Shown piece by piece: positions 34,371-43,679 of a DNA stretch of 64,000 nt. Under the pieces are notes generated by a model. It ran no database searches and was not told the DNA's origin. It saw only the letters and a program-made list of their open reading frames with translations. Made by a program: the position numbers and the translations under genes. The DNA comes from Prauserella_A sp040635515 (lineage in GTDB: Bacteria > Actinomycetota > Actinomycetes > Mycobacteriales > Pseudonocardiaceae), in assembly GCA_040635515.1 (NCBI GenBank), contig JBEYHY010000007.1, positions 124,001 to 188,000 of the forward strand, in the 5' to 3' direction. Within the stretch, counting starts at the first letter, position 1. The number at the start of each line of letters is the position of its first letter.

Positions 34371-35993
34371 ATGATGGGTTCCGGGCGGCAGTGGCAGGGG
34401 GATTCCCGCGGCGAGCGGGATTCGATCAATCGGCGCGATCTGTTGCGTTACAGTGCGTTGGCTGGGGTTGGGCTCGTTATGGCCCCGGTTTTGAGTGCCT
34501 GCAATGTCGGCGGGAGCTCCCCCGGAGGGGCCCCTGGGGGGCCGCCTCCCTCCAAGCCGACAGGAACACTGCGTGTCGCGTCGCAAGAGCTCATCAGCCT
34601 TGACCCGACGCTCGACACGGGGCCGGGGCTCCAGGCGCTGACGCCGAACGTCTACGAGAGCCTTCTTCGGTACAAAGGTGACTCGATCGAGTTGGAGAAC
34701 CTTCTCGCGCGAAGCCACCGATCGTCTCCGGACGCTAAGGAATGGGTTTTCGAACTTAAGGAAGGGGTACGTTTTCACGACGGGGAGCCACTGACCTCAT
34801 CCGCAGTGAGGGCCTCCTACGAATACTACGCTCGCGCGGGGACGCCGTGGCCGGGCATCGCCCCGCAGAACGTGACGTATGACGACTCGGACCCCAAAAT
34901 CTTCCGGATCGCAAGTTCCGTTCCCCTGCCGGACATGGCTCGGAACGCGACGTTCATTCGGATCATCTCTCCCAAGTTGCTCGCGGCGGGACCCGAGGCT
35001 GTCGGCAAAGCGCCGGCGGGAACGGGGCCGTTCAGGTTCGGTCGTTACGACACGTCCAACAGCCTTGTCATCGAGGCGGTCGACAACTATCACGCGGGTG
35101 GTGCTCCGCATCTCGAGAAAATCCAGTTCCAGATCATTCCTGATCCGTCGTCACAGATCGCGGCGCTGCGATCGGGAGGAATCGACCTGATCCGTAAGGT
35201 GACGCCCGCCGACGCGCAGCCGCTTCGCTCCGACAGCAGCCTCGTGCTCGTTGAAAAAGCGAGCTGGGGACAGACACAGTTATTGTTTTTTCTCAACAGC
35301 CCACCAGTGGACAACGTCAAGCTACGGCAGGCGATAGCGTGCGCGATCGATCGTGAGACGATCATCAGGGTGCTACTCGGAGGCGCGGGCAAACAGCACG
35401 ACAGCGTATTGCCGCCCGGTGTCTACGGCTATGCCCATCCGGAAAGCACCTACACCTTCGATCTCGACAGGGCGAAGCGGCTTCTCGCGGAGAGCGGCCT
35501 GCGCACTCCTGTCGACATGGAGACTGTGTGGGACGTCGGGTTCACAACCAGTACGAGCGCTGAGAGGCTTTCCCGTGCGGTAGCGGGCATGGTGGAGAAG
35601 ATCGGGATCAACCTGAAGGTCACCCAGAAGCCCATCAGTCAATTCGCCAAGGATTTCTTCGATCCGAAGGTCGTGCCGAGTTATCAACTTGCGACGGGCG
35701 ATAACTCCTGGGTCACCGGAGGTCCGCTTTTCTTTAACACGAGTTACTTCCAGAACGCGACGAGATTCAACGATCCGCGATTCCTCGAGTTGAACGACAA
35801 GATGCTGACAACGCCGGACGGTCCAGAACGACTAAAGCTTCTCGCCGACATACAGAACCTCTTCGCCGAGCAACTTCCCCAGATTCCGTTGTTCACAAAA
35901 CTGGATATAAGTGCACACAAGGCTAATCTGCAGGGATATATCAGTTCCCCTGATGGTATCCAGGCAGATTTCGGGAAAGCCTACCTGGGCTAG
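34371..35993 (+). CDS. Oligopeptide ABC transporter substrate-binding lipoprotein
   Basis: The 540-aa SBP_bac_5 protein has a Tat-type signal (INRRDLLRYSALAG) and lipobox LSAC with lipidated C44, then a Gly/Pro linker. GTLRVASQELISLDPTLDTGP is the typical start of DppA/OppA-like binding proteins, and WVFELKEGVRFHDGEPLTSSAV follows. It captures peptides or peptide-like solutes outside the cell. AGGAG precedes the ATG pair at 34371/34374. There is a TTA codon at 35280. It heads a five-gene ABC operon. Confidence 0.9.
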   Translation: MMGSGRQWQGDSRGERDSINRRDLLRYSALAGVGLVMAPVLSACNVGGSSPGGAPGGPPPSKPTGTLRVASQELISLDPTLDTGPGLQALTPNVYESLLRYKGDSIELENLLARSHRSSPDAKEWVFELKEGVRFHDGEPLTSSAVRASYEYYARAGTPWPGIAPQNVTYDDSDPKIFRIASSVPLPDMARNATFIRIISPKLLAAGPEAVGKAPAGTGPFRFGRYDTSNSLVIEAVDNYHAGGAPHLEKIQFQIIPDPSSQIAALRSGGIDLIRKVTPADAQPLRSDSSLVLVEKASWGQTQLLFFLNSPPVDNVKLRQAIACAIDRETIIRVLLGGAGKQHDSVLPPGVYGYAHPESTYTFDLDRAKRLLAESGLRTPVDMETVWDVGFTTSTSAERLSRAVAGMVEKIGINLKVTQKPISQFAKDFFDPKVVPSYQLATGDNSWVTGGPLFFNTSYFQNATRFNDPRFLELNDKMLTTPDGPERLKLLADIQNLFAEQLPQIPLFTKLDISAHKANLQGYISSPDGIQADFGKAYLG

Positions 35994-35999
35994 GTTGCC

Positions 36000-36953
36000 A
36001 TGAGTAAGAGCCGGATCGTCAACGCGAACACCATACGATATCTGGCCAATCGGCTGGGACAAGGCCTCGTCGTCGTCTTCGGGGCCATCGCAATAAGTTT
36101 CGTTCTCTTCAATGTTCTCGGCAGGCCGGCTGATATTATCGGCGGACCTTTCATGACTCCGGAGGATCGGGCCGCTTTGAACGCACGGCTCGGCTACGAC
36201 CGCCCGCTGCTTGACCGGTTCTTTCATTATATAACCGGAATCTTCCGAGGTGATTTTGGGGTTTCGTACCGCAGTAGCAGAAATGCGATAGCTGATGTCC
36301 TCGCGGTGCTGCCCAATACGATTATTCTCGTACTATCCGCGATATTGCTCGCTGGCCTGATCGCGCTCCCTCTCGCGATCTTCAGTGTTCGGCACAGGGA
36401 GACACTGCGGGATCGATTCCTGCGCCGATCCGTCGGATTTCTTCAGGGAATGCCGGAATTCTGGCTCTCCCTCATGCTCGTGCTGGCGTTTTCCGTTTCG
36501 ATTCCGCTGCTTCCGAGTTTCGGATTCACCCAACTCTCGGCTCTGGTGTTGCCGACGTTGGCGCTGGCGTTGCCAATTATTCCCACTTTTTTCCGGCTCT
36601 TCCGGGGTCAGCTCCTTGACGTTCTCGGTAATGACTTCGTGGAGGCGATGAAAGCGCGAGGGTTGTCAGGTCGAGTGATCGTCTATCACCACGGCCTCCG
36701 AAACATGGTCGGCCCAGCCGCGACGTTCGCCGCGCTGCAACTCGGCTACTTGCTCGGAGGCAGCCTGGTCGTCGAGACGATCTTCTCGTGGCCTGGGATA
36801 GGAAATCTCGCGGTATCGTCGATTACCCTTCGTGATTTCGCTGTCACGCAAACGATTATCATCGTGATCGCCGTCTTTTATGTAGTTCTGAACCTTGTGG
36901 CCGATCTGGTGGTTCTGACCAGCGACCCACGAATTCGCGTGGAGTCCACATGA
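36000..36953 (+). CDS. Oligopeptide ABC permease, DppB type
   Basis: The 317-aa membrane protein has an N-terminal TM segment (LVVVFGAIAISFVLFNV) and five further hydrophobic stretches. The EAMKARGLSGRVIVYHHGLRN segment is the EAA loop that docks the ATPase. It forms the channel with the next gene. It starts 6 bp after the binding-protein stop and overlaps the next permease by 4 bp. The DppB-like N-terminus is complete. Confidence 0.9.
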   Translation: MSKSRIVNANTIRYLANRLGQGLVVVFGAIAISFVLFNVLGRPADIIGGPFMTPEDRAALNARLGYDRPLLDRFFHYITGIFRGDFGVSYRSSRNAIADVLAVLPNTIILVLSAILLAGLIALPLAIFSVRHRETLRDRFLRRSVGFLQGMPEFWLSLMLVLAFSVSIPLLPSFGFTQLSALVLPTLALALPIIPTFFRLFRGQLLDVLGNDFVEAMKARGLSGRVIVYHHGLRNMVGPAATFAALQLGYLLGGSLVVETIFSWPGIGNLAVSSITLRDFAVTQTIIIVIAVFYVVLNLVADLVVLTSDPRIRVEST

Positions 36954-37819
36954 CGATTACACGGTTGAACGCGCAGACGGGGAAACCGAAAGTGCGTGCG
37001 ACGAAACCGGGCGCGGCCTCGTTGAGAGCGGGTGGAGTGATTCTTCTCGTCCTCCTGAGCTTATCTTTGTACGGGTACCTGTTTCTGGACGACGCCAATA
37101 GTCAGGACATCACGAGCGGTAACCTGCCTCCCTTCTCTGATGGGCACGTCCTCGGAACCGACGTCCTGGGTCGCGACCTTCTCGCGTGGTCGGCCGCGGG
37201 GGTCGCGACATCGCTGACCGTCGGCGTGGCCGTAGCGTCGATCAGCGCCGTGATCGGTGTGCTCGTCGGATCGCTCGCAGGCTACCTGCGTGGCTGGGTG
37301 GACACGGTGCTCATGCGGCTGGTGGATCTGCAGCTTGCCGTACCACCATTGCTGATCTTCATGGCCGCGTCGGTAATGATTCAGCGGAGCGTTCTGACCA
37401 TGGTGGTTCTGCTTTCCTCGGTGGGCTGGGTCCCCTACGCACGTCTGGTGAGGGCGACGGTCCTTGTCGAGAGGGAACGGGGGTACATCGCGGCCGCGCG
37501 TCTTGCCGGAACACGCCGTACCGGGATCATCATCGGCCACCTCGTTCCGGCCACGTCGACGCCCATCGTGGTCTTTGCCTCGCTCCAGATCGGCTTCGTC
37601 ATGCTTGCCGAAGGGGCGTTGTCGTTTCTCGGTCTTGGCCTCGAACCGCCGACCGCGAGTCTGGGCTACATGATCTCGCAAGGCCGTGATCAGCTCGCCG
37701 CGGCGTGGTGGATCGCGACGATACCGGGGCTGTTCATGGTCCTGCTCATTGTCGCCGTCAATCTGGTCGGCGACGGTTTGCGGGACAGGTTCCGGCTGGA
37801 CCAGGGAGGTGCCGCGTGA
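36950..37819 (+). CDS. Oligopeptide ABC permease, DppC type
   Basis: The 289-aa protein has an N-terminal cytoplasmic tail, one TM segment, then HVLGTDVLGRDLLAWSAAG, the conserved DppC motif, and four or five more TM helices. The EAA loop is REGYIAAARLAGTRR-like (RERGYIAAARLAG). It partners the DppB-type permease. Start and stop overlap its neighbours by 4 bp. Confidence 0.9.
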   Translation: MTITRLNAQTGKPKVRATKPGAASLRAGGVILLVLLSLSLYGYLFLDDANSQDITSGNLPPFSDGHVLGTDVLGRDLLAWSAAGVATSLTVGVAVASISAVIGVLVGSLAGYLRGWVDTVLMRLVDLQLAVPPLLIFMAASVMIQRSVLTMVVLLSSVGWVPYARLVRATVLVERERGYIAAARLAGTRRTGIIIGHLVPATSTPIVVFASLQIGFVMLAEGALSFLGLGLEPPTASLGYMISQGRDQLAAAWWIATIPGLFMVLLIVAVNLVGDGLRDRFRLDQGGAA

Positions 37820-38775
37820 AGAACCGGATTCCTTTCGAGGTCGAGGGGCTCACGGTCACGACCACGTTTGGGGACGAGCTCGTAGCTGACGTGAAACTGA
37901 GACTCGAGCCAGGACACATCCTTGGCTTGCTGGGCGAATCCGGGGCGGGGAAGACCGTGTCGGCCAAGGCCTTACTGGGTTTGCTGCCCCCTGGCCTGAA
38001 GGCCACCGGAAAGGTGCGATTCGACGAAACCGGATGGCTGGGCCTCGACGAGCCAGAGCGCATCGCGACGAGGCTCGGTCGTTCGGCGGGGATGATGTTG
38101 CAGAACCCTGTCGGTTCGTTCGATCCACTACAACGGGTGGGGCCGCAACTGATCGAGGCGGTGGTCCGCGCACGTGTCATGACCAAGGGTGAAGCCAGAG
38201 AACGCGCGGCCGGCTTGTGCGACTACCTCGGGCTTGGCGACCCCGACCGGCTCTTTCGGCTCTACCCGCACGAGCTGTCCGGTGGCATGGCGCAGCGAAC
38301 GGCACTCGCTCTCACACTCATGCCGAGTCCACGATTCCTCGTGGTTGACGAACCAACCTCGGCCCTTGACGCGAATCTGAGGGTTGACGCGTTGAGGCTG
38401 CTCAGGTCGATCGCCGGCGAGACCGGCACGGCCATGGTCCTGGTCTCCCACGATCTCGGGCTCGTCAGCCGATTCTGTGACTCCATTGCCGTGTTGTACG
38501 CGGGTCACGTTGTCGAGTCGGGGTCGACCGCGGACGTCCTCGACGACACCTCCCATCCCTACACGAAGACGTTGCTGGCGTGTTCGCTGAAGCTCGACCG
38601 TCCGGGGCGGATGCCGCTACCGACACTCGGTGGCGAACCACCACAACCCGGCGAATGGCCGAGCGGGTGTCACTTCCATCCCCGGTGCCCGGATTCACAG
38701 GAACTGTGCCGTATCGAGAGCCCGAAGTTTGTCACTGAAGCGGCACACGGAGCAGCGTGTCACTTCGCCCGTTAG
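37816..38775 (+). CDS. Oligopeptide ABC ATPase, DppD type
   Basis: The 319-aa ATPase has Walker A GESGAGKT, signature LSGGMAQR, Walker B FLVVDEPTSALD and the switch His in VLVSHDLGL. The C-terminal CHFHPRCPDSQELC matches the Cys-rich oligopeptide/dipeptide ATPase extension. GTG 37816 overlaps the permease stop. A TTA codon lies at 37972. It powers import with the next ATPase. Confidence 0.9.
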   Translation: MKNRIPFEVEGLTVTTTFGDELVADVKLRLEPGHILGLLGESGAGKTVSAKALLGLLPPGLKATGKVRFDETGWLGLDEPERIATRLGRSAGMMLQNPVGSFDPLQRVGPQLIEAVVRARVMTKGEARERAAGLCDYLGLGDPDRLFRLYPHELSGGMAQRTALALTLMPSPRFLVVDEPTSALDANLRVDALRLLRSIAGETGTAMVLVSHDLGLVSRFCDSIAVLYAGHVVESGSTADVLDDTSHPYTKTLLACSLKLDRPGRMPLPTLGGEPPQPGEWPSGCHFHPRCPDSQELCRIESPKFVTEAAHGAACHFAR

Positions 38776-38791
38776 GTGAGGAGGAGCGAAC

Positions 38792-39604
38792 ATGACCACT
38801 ACCTTGACGACCGAGATACAGGCCATCGAGGTGACGGGCCTGACGAAGAGGTTCGACCCGCGCGGCGGCACTTCCAGGGTGGCGCTCGAGGATGTGTCGT
38901 TCACCGTGGCTCCAGGCAGGACGATCGCTGTTGTCGGCGAGAGTGGAGCTGGGAAGACGACACTCGTGCGCTGTGTCGCGGGTCTGGAGAAACCGACCTT
39001 GGGTGAGATCCGGATCAACGGGGAGCCGCTGGTGTTGCGTCCCGGAAGGGTGAGCCCGGTCGGGATGGTCTTCCAGAATCCCACCGACGCACTGGATCCG
39101 ATGAGGAGTATCGGTGCGAGTGTCGCCGAACCCCTCCGCGGTATGTCGCGGTCCGAGCGGAGGACACGGGTGACCGAGCTCCTCTCCCTCGTGGGCATCT
39201 CCGCCGCGAGGGCGAAAGAACGGCCGAAATCGTTCTCCGGTGGGCAATTGCAGCGTGTGGTGATCGCCCGTGGCCTCGCATCCGATCCCGAGGTGTTGTT
39301 GTGCGACGAACCGACATCGGCGCTTGACGTGTCGATCCAGGGGCAGATCGTCAACCTGTTGCTGAGGTTGCAGGCGGAGCACAGGTTCGCGGGCATCGTC
39401 GTAACCCACGATCTTGCCGTGGCGAGGGTGCTCGCAGACGATGCGCTGGTTCTCAAAGCGGGACGGGTTGTTTTCCACGGCTCTGTAGAAGAGATGATCG
39501 ATGGCTCGGGGCTTGCCGATCCATACGTCGCGAGCCTCGTAGACGCGTCGAGGAACAGTGAGGTTGGGCAGCGGGCTTCCGTGATCACGGCCAAAGCCTC
39601 GTGA
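38792..39604 (+). CDS. Oligopeptide ABC ATPase, DppF type (short)
   Basis: The 270-aa ATPase has Walker A GESGAGKTT, FSGGQLQR signature, VLLCDEPTSALD and VVTHDLAV. It lacks the ~50-residue Cys-rich C-terminal extension of usual DppF proteins, which are 310-330 aa. The stop overlaps the next GTG by 4 bp, tying transport to D-amino-acid enzymes. Confidence 0.88.
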   Translation: MTTTLTTEIQAIEVTGLTKRFDPRGGTSRVALEDVSFTVAPGRTIAVVGESGAGKTTLVRCVAGLEKPTLGEIRINGEPLVLRPGRVSPVGMVFQNPTDALDPMRSIGASVAEPLRGMSRSERRTRVTELLSLVGISAARAKERPKSFSGGQLQRVVIARGLASDPEVLLCDEPTSALDVSIQGQIVNLLLRLQAEHRFAGIVVTHDLAVARVLADDALVLKAGRVVFHGSVEEMIDGSGLADPYVASLVDASRNSEVGQRASVITAKAS

Positions 39605-40953
39605 CCGTCGACCGGCCGGTTGTCGGCGAGTGGCCGACGCCCGAACGGAAGTGTGCCGATGTGCCGGTTCGGGGGATTGCATCCGAGTGGCAGCGCGGAG
39701 CCATTGTCAGCGCCGAACACAAGGGCTTCCCTGTGGATACTGTTGGCAGGCCGGTCGAGGAACTCCGCGGCGCACTGTCGTTGACATCGAACGGGTTCTC
39801 GACGCCCGCTTTGTTGTTGGCCCGCGAAGCGATGGAGTCGAACATCGAGTCGATGCAGGGCTTCTGCGACCGTTCGGGACTGCTGCTCGCCCCGCATGTG
39901 AAAACGACGATGTCGCCGGAGATAGTGGAGCTTCAACTGCGCCATGGTGCGTGGGGTGTTACGGTCGCGACGATCGCGCAGGCGGCGGTCATGCGCGAAG
40001 CAGGAGCGGCTCGAATCGTCGTCGCGAACGAGATTTTCGATGAGCGCGGGATCGAGTGGCTCTCTGGTGAACTCGACGATGACGACGGATTCGATGCTTT
40101 CTGCCAAGTCGATTCCGAAGCCGGAGTCGATATGCTTGACAGGGTAATGGCAGCAAAGAAGGCCAGGCGCGATTTCCCGGTGCTGATCGAATTCGGCATC
40201 GAAGGTGGAAGAGCGGGCGTGCGTTCCGTGGAGGAAGCGCGAGTGCTGGCGGAATCGATACGCCGTGCGAGGTACCTGAGACTCGCGGGTGTCGCCGGGT
40301 TCGAGGGGATAGTCGGAAAGGGCGATGGCGGCGAACGTGCCGACGAAGTATGGGAGTATCTGACAGCGTTGCGGGCGGTCGCTGACGCTGTGTTCCCTGT
40401 CCGCGAGCATTCTGACCCGTTTCTCGTCACTGTCGGCGGAAGTTGTTACATGGAGATGGTGGCCGATGTCTTCGGCCGATCGTGGATTTCCGATCGTCCG
40501 ATGAGGACTGTTCTTCGCAGCGGATGCTATGTGACCCATGATTCCGAAGCATATGAGAAATTCCGGGTATCCATTCCTGGCACAGTGGAGGAGTTGCGAT
40601 TCCGACCAGGGCTGGAGCTGTGGGCCACCGTGTTGTCCCGTCCCGAGAAGGGGTTGGCGATACTGAACTTCGGGAGGAGGGAAACGGGCACGGACGCGGG
40701 ATTGCCGATTCCGTTGTGGCTCCTTCGGCGCGGTCGTGGGCGGGTGTGCTCTGCTCCGCCGTGTGTCTTGTCCGCACTCAACGATCAGCACGCGTATCTC
40801 ACCGGGACGGGAACGGGCGAGCTGAACGTGGACGTCGGCGACCTCGTGGGATTCGGCATATCCCACCCGTGCACCGTGTTCGACAAGTGGCGGCTCATCC
40901 CGGTCGTCGATGCCGATCGCACCATGATCGGAGCCGTCCGTACCCGGTTCTGA
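39601..40953 (+). CDS. DSD1/D-threonine aldolase-like PLP enzyme (alanine-racemase fold)
   Basis: This 450-aa protein has the PLP lysine in LLAPHVKTTMSPEIV near residue 100 and a C-terminal GISHPCTVFDKW, the His/Cys metal site of D-serine dehydratase (DSD1) and D-threonine aldolase relatives. Such enzymes act on 3-hydroxy D-amino acids, by elimination or aldol cleavage. The first ~40 residues are a charged extension. It follows the importer without a gap and precedes a D-aminoacylase, so it probably consumes a D-amino acid that the latter releases. Confidence 0.82.
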   Translation: MTVDRPVVGEWPTPERKCADVPVRGIASEWQRGAIVSAEHKGFPVDTVGRPVEELRGALSLTSNGFSTPALLLAREAMESNIESMQGFCDRSGLLLAPHVKTTMSPEIVELQLRHGAWGVTVATIAQAAVMREAGAARIVVANEIFDERGIEWLSGELDDDDGFDAFCQVDSEAGVDMLDRVMAAKKARRDFPVLIEFGIEGGRAGVRSVEEARVLAESIRRARYLRLAGVAGFEGIVGKGDGGERADEVWEYLTALRAVADAVFPVREHSDPFLVTVGGSCYMEMVADVFGRSWISDRPMRTVLRSGCYVTHDSEAYEKFRVSIPGTVEELRFRPGLELWATVLSRPEKGLAILNFGRRETGTDAGLPIPLWLLRRGRGRVCSAPPCVLSALNDQHAYLTGTGTGELNVDVGDLVGFGISHPCTVFDKWRLIPVVDADRTMIGAVRTRF

Positions 40954-40962
40954 CGAAAGGAG

Positions 40963-42558
40963 ATGATCATCGTCACGGATGTCCTGCTGAAAGGCGGAAC
41001 TATCGTCGATGGCACGGGTGGCACGCCGTTCGTCGGCGATGTCGCTATGTTGGGTGACTCGATCACCGTGGTTTCCGTCGGCGATTCCCGCGTGGGTGAG
41101 GCCGAACTCGAGGTTGACTGCCGCGGCCGGCTCGTGACGCCCGGCTTCATCGACATCCACACCCACTCCGATGTGAGTTTCCTTCTCGATCCGGAGGCTG
41201 GAAGCAAACTCGTACAGGGTGTGACTACCGAAGTGGTGGGTAACTGCGGGTTCTCGACTTTCCCCGTTTGCCCACGTCGGCGGGGAGCACTGGTCGAGTT
41301 TCTCAACGGCCTCGGGATCCCATCATTCGACTTGTCGTGGGAGGACTTCGAAGGGTATGCGGAGGTGCTGCAAGCGGCCCGGCCCGTGATGAACGTGGTG
41401 CCGCTCGTGGGGCATGGCTCCTTGCGCATCGCGGCGTCGGGCACGGAGGACGTCGTGGTGACGGATGGCGTGCTCGCCGACATGGTCAAAAGGCTGCGAC
41501 GTTGCCTTGAGCAGGGGGCATTCGGCATGTCGACCGGCTTGACGTACGTTCCCTCTGGTTTCGCGCAGCCTGCGGAAATAGACACGCTCGTCAGGACCGT
41601 GCGTGACCACGATGGCCTCTACGCCACCCATGCTCGCTTCACGCCGGACGGTTTCGGGACTTTCCACGAGGCGATCGGCGTCGGCAGAAGAACCGGGGCG
41701 AGAATCCAGTATTCCCACGTCGCGCTGAACGATCCGCGCACTTGGGGGAAGGCGGCCACTGTACTGGAACTCTTCGAGACCGCCGAAGCGTCGGGAATCG
41801 ACATTCGCTATGACGTCTACCCCTATGCGGCGTCGGCTTCGTCCCTGACGCAGTACCTGCCCGCATGGCTACAGGAAGCCGGAGAGGAGGGGATCCGTGA
41901 AGCGCTCGACGATCGCACGACTTTCCTGAGAGCAAGGGAAGAACTAGGCACGGGCCTGTTCGGTACGATTCCGTGGGAATGGGATCGTGTCGTGATCGCG
42001 CTGGCGGGGCCGGGGGACCGCGAACTGGAGGGCATGAACGTCGCGGAGGCGGCAGAGGCCTCAGAAGTAAGTCCTCTCGACCTCTGTCTTCGGCTGAGCG
42101 CCCGGCACGGCAACAGGGTCCAGGTGGTCCTGTTCTACCGGTCGGAAGCGGATGTCGCGGAGTTTCTGGCCCATCCGTTCGCGGTTGTCGGAAGCGACGG
42201 AACAGCTATGGCCGAGACAGCTCCAGGACATCCGCATCCGCGGAGTTTCGGCGCCCATGCGCGGTTACTCGAACGTTATGTGTTCGGAGAGCGACGGTTG
42301 TCGCTTGCCGACGCAGTGCACAAGTCGACGTTGGCCGCGTCGCGTCGTCTCGGTATCACCGATCGTGGCGTGCTCGCCCGTGGCGCGAAGGCGGATGTGG
42401 TTGTCCTGGATGCCGACTTGGTGAGGGAGCGTGCCACCTGGGCGGAGCCTCGCCGGTTCGCGGAGGGCGTCGGTGACGTGTGGATCAACGGTCACAGGGC
42501 GATCGCCGGCGGTGTGCCGACCGGTAGGAGGACTGGAAGGGTCCTTCGTCACCGCTGA
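40963..42558 (+). CDS. N-acyl-D-amino-acid deacylase (D-aminoacylase)
   Basis: The 531-aa amidohydrolase has the metal motif FIDIHTHSDVSF, the Cys ligand in VVGNCGFS, LYATHARF, IQYSHVAL and the catalytic-Asp segment VVGSDGTAMAE. The D-aminoacylase family removes the N-acyl group from D-amino acids. ATG 40963 has AAGGAG directly against it, so spacing is poor, but no better start is visible. A TTA codon lies at 42265. It should act on imported N-acyl-D-amino acids or peptides. Confidence 0.87.
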   Translation: MIIVTDVLLKGGTIVDGTGGTPFVGDVAMLGDSITVVSVGDSRVGEAELEVDCRGRLVTPGFIDIHTHSDVSFLLDPEAGSKLVQGVTTEVVGNCGFSTFPVCPRRRGALVEFLNGLGIPSFDLSWEDFEGYAEVLQAARPVMNVVPLVGHGSLRIAASGTEDVVVTDGVLADMVKRLRRCLEQGAFGMSTGLTYVPSGFAQPAEIDTLVRTVRDHDGLYATHARFTPDGFGTFHEAIGVGRRTGARIQYSHVALNDPRTWGKAATVLELFETAEASGIDIRYDVYPYAASASSLTQYLPAWLQEAGEEGIREALDDRTTFLRAREELGTGLFGTIPWEWDRVVIALAGPGDRELEGMNVAEAAEASEVSPLDLCLRLSARHGNRVQVVLFYRSEADVAEFLAHPFAVVGSDGTAMAETAPGHPHPRSFGAHARLLERYVFGERRLSLADAVHKSTLAASRRLGITDRGVLARGAKADVVVLDADLVRERATWAEPRRFAEGVGDVWINGHRAIAGGVPTGRRTGRVLRHR

Positions 42559-42598
42559 GCGTAGCGGAGTGCCGTAGGGCTTCCTCAGGGCGAAACGA

Positions 42599-42620
42599 TT
42601 GACTACAGTGAAACTGTAGT
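42599..42620 (+). promoter_or_regulatory. TTGACT box with 19-bp palindrome before the Gfo/Idh operon
   Basis: TTGACT at 42599-42604 overlaps a perfect palindrome at 42602-42620 with arms ACTACAGT and ACTGTAGT around GAA. A weak -10 (ATTTAT) follows at 42625-42630, 20 bp after the -35. A dyad between -35 and -10 suggests a repressor or a MerR-like arrangement. The same 8-3-8 geometry occurs at 34318-34336 with a different sequence. Confidence 0.5.
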
Positions 42621-42710
42621 TTCGATTTATGGTCGGGCGTTCGTCGGACGTACGCGGTGGGTGAGAGGTGAGACACCGCGACATTCCGACGCGGATGGAT
42701 GGAGGCCGGC

Positions 42711-43679
42711 GTGAAGATCCTCGTGGTGGGTGTCGGATTTATGGGCGACTTGCACGCCAGGACAGTGCATGATTCGCGATTTGCCCGCCTGTGTGGTGTG
42801 GTTGACGTCGATCCGGCTAGGAGCGGCGCCGAGGGGCGGGCACTCGGTGTTCCTGCCTTCACTGACCTCTCTGATGCGATCCGCGAGACGCAACCGGATG
42901 CGGTCATCGTGGCAACTCCCGATCCTGCTCACCGTGACCCCGTCACGACGGTCGTCGAGGCGAGACTTCCAGTGCTGGTCGAGAAGCCGCTGGCCACATC
43001 CGTGGCGGACGCGGAGGCGATGGCTGAACTCGCTGAGAAGCACAACGTGCGGTTGATGACGGGGCACCTAACCCGCTTCTTTCCCCGATACGTCGCCGTC
43101 GCGGACGCGGTCGCATCCGGGCGGATCGGCAAGCCGGTCATGGTCACGACATCCACGTGGGGGCCGAGAGCGCTCGGCGAGCGCGTTTCTGCCACGACCA
43201 CTCCGCTCTGGCACTTCGCCATCCACGACATAGACACCCTCCACTGGATCACCGGAGGAACGATTGCGGAAGTCGACGGGGCACAACTCATCGAATCGTC
43301 CTCGGGCGCGGCGGCCTTCTCCGGAACCGGTGTTCTCAGCACCGGAACCGCTTTCCATCTCGCAGCGGGATGGACGTTGCCCGCAACAGCGGGGCCGAGG
43401 TGGGATATGAAGGCTCACGGTGAGTCCGGTGTGGTTCAGGCAACCTGGAGCTCCGATGGTGTGACCGTGTACACGGAGGAGAGCGCGGAAGATCCCGACT
43501 GTCTCGGCTGGCCTGTGATGCGCGGCCGGATCGAAGGCGCGCTCAGGGCCGAGGTCGAGCATTTCGTCACGGCGGTGAGCGGTGAGCTGCCCTTCGCGAT
43601 CACTCCGCAGGACGCGGTCGCGGCTGTCCGTGCGGCGGCGATGCTCGAGAAGGCCTCCTCCATAAGGAGGGTTCGATGA
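42711..43679 (+). CDS. Gfo/Idh/MocA-family oxidoreductase
   Basis: The 322-aa enzyme has the NAD(P) loop VVGVGFMGDLH and VEKPLATSVAD with the catalytic lysine, then HLTRFFPRYV and the LWHFAIHDIDTLHWITGG active-site helix. Family members oxidise sugars, inositols or NDP-sugars. GTG 42711 follows GGAGG by 5 bases. It overlaps the next SDR by 4 bp and starts a four-gene sugar operon. Confidence 0.87.
   Translation: MKILVVGVGFMGDLHARTVHDSRFARLCGVVDVDPARSGAEGRALGVPAFTDLSDAIRETQPDAVIVATPDPAHRDPVTTVVEARLPVLVEKPLATSVADAEAMAELAEKHNVRLMTGHLTRFFPRYVAVADAVASGRIGKPVMVTTSTWGPRALGERVSATTTPLWHFAIHDIDTLHWITGGTIAEVDGAQLIESSSGAAAFSGTGVLSTGTAFHLAAGWTLPATAGPRWDMKAHGESGVVQATWSSDGVTVYTEESAEDPDCLGWPVMRGRIEGALRAEVEHFVTAVSGELPFAITPQDAVAAVRAAAMLEKASSIRRVR

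Noticed and set aside
38695..41166. 823-codon minus-strand frame opposite the ATPase and D-amino-acid genes
   Set aside because: It is antisense to genes with complete Walker and PLP motifs. It has no start context or domain.
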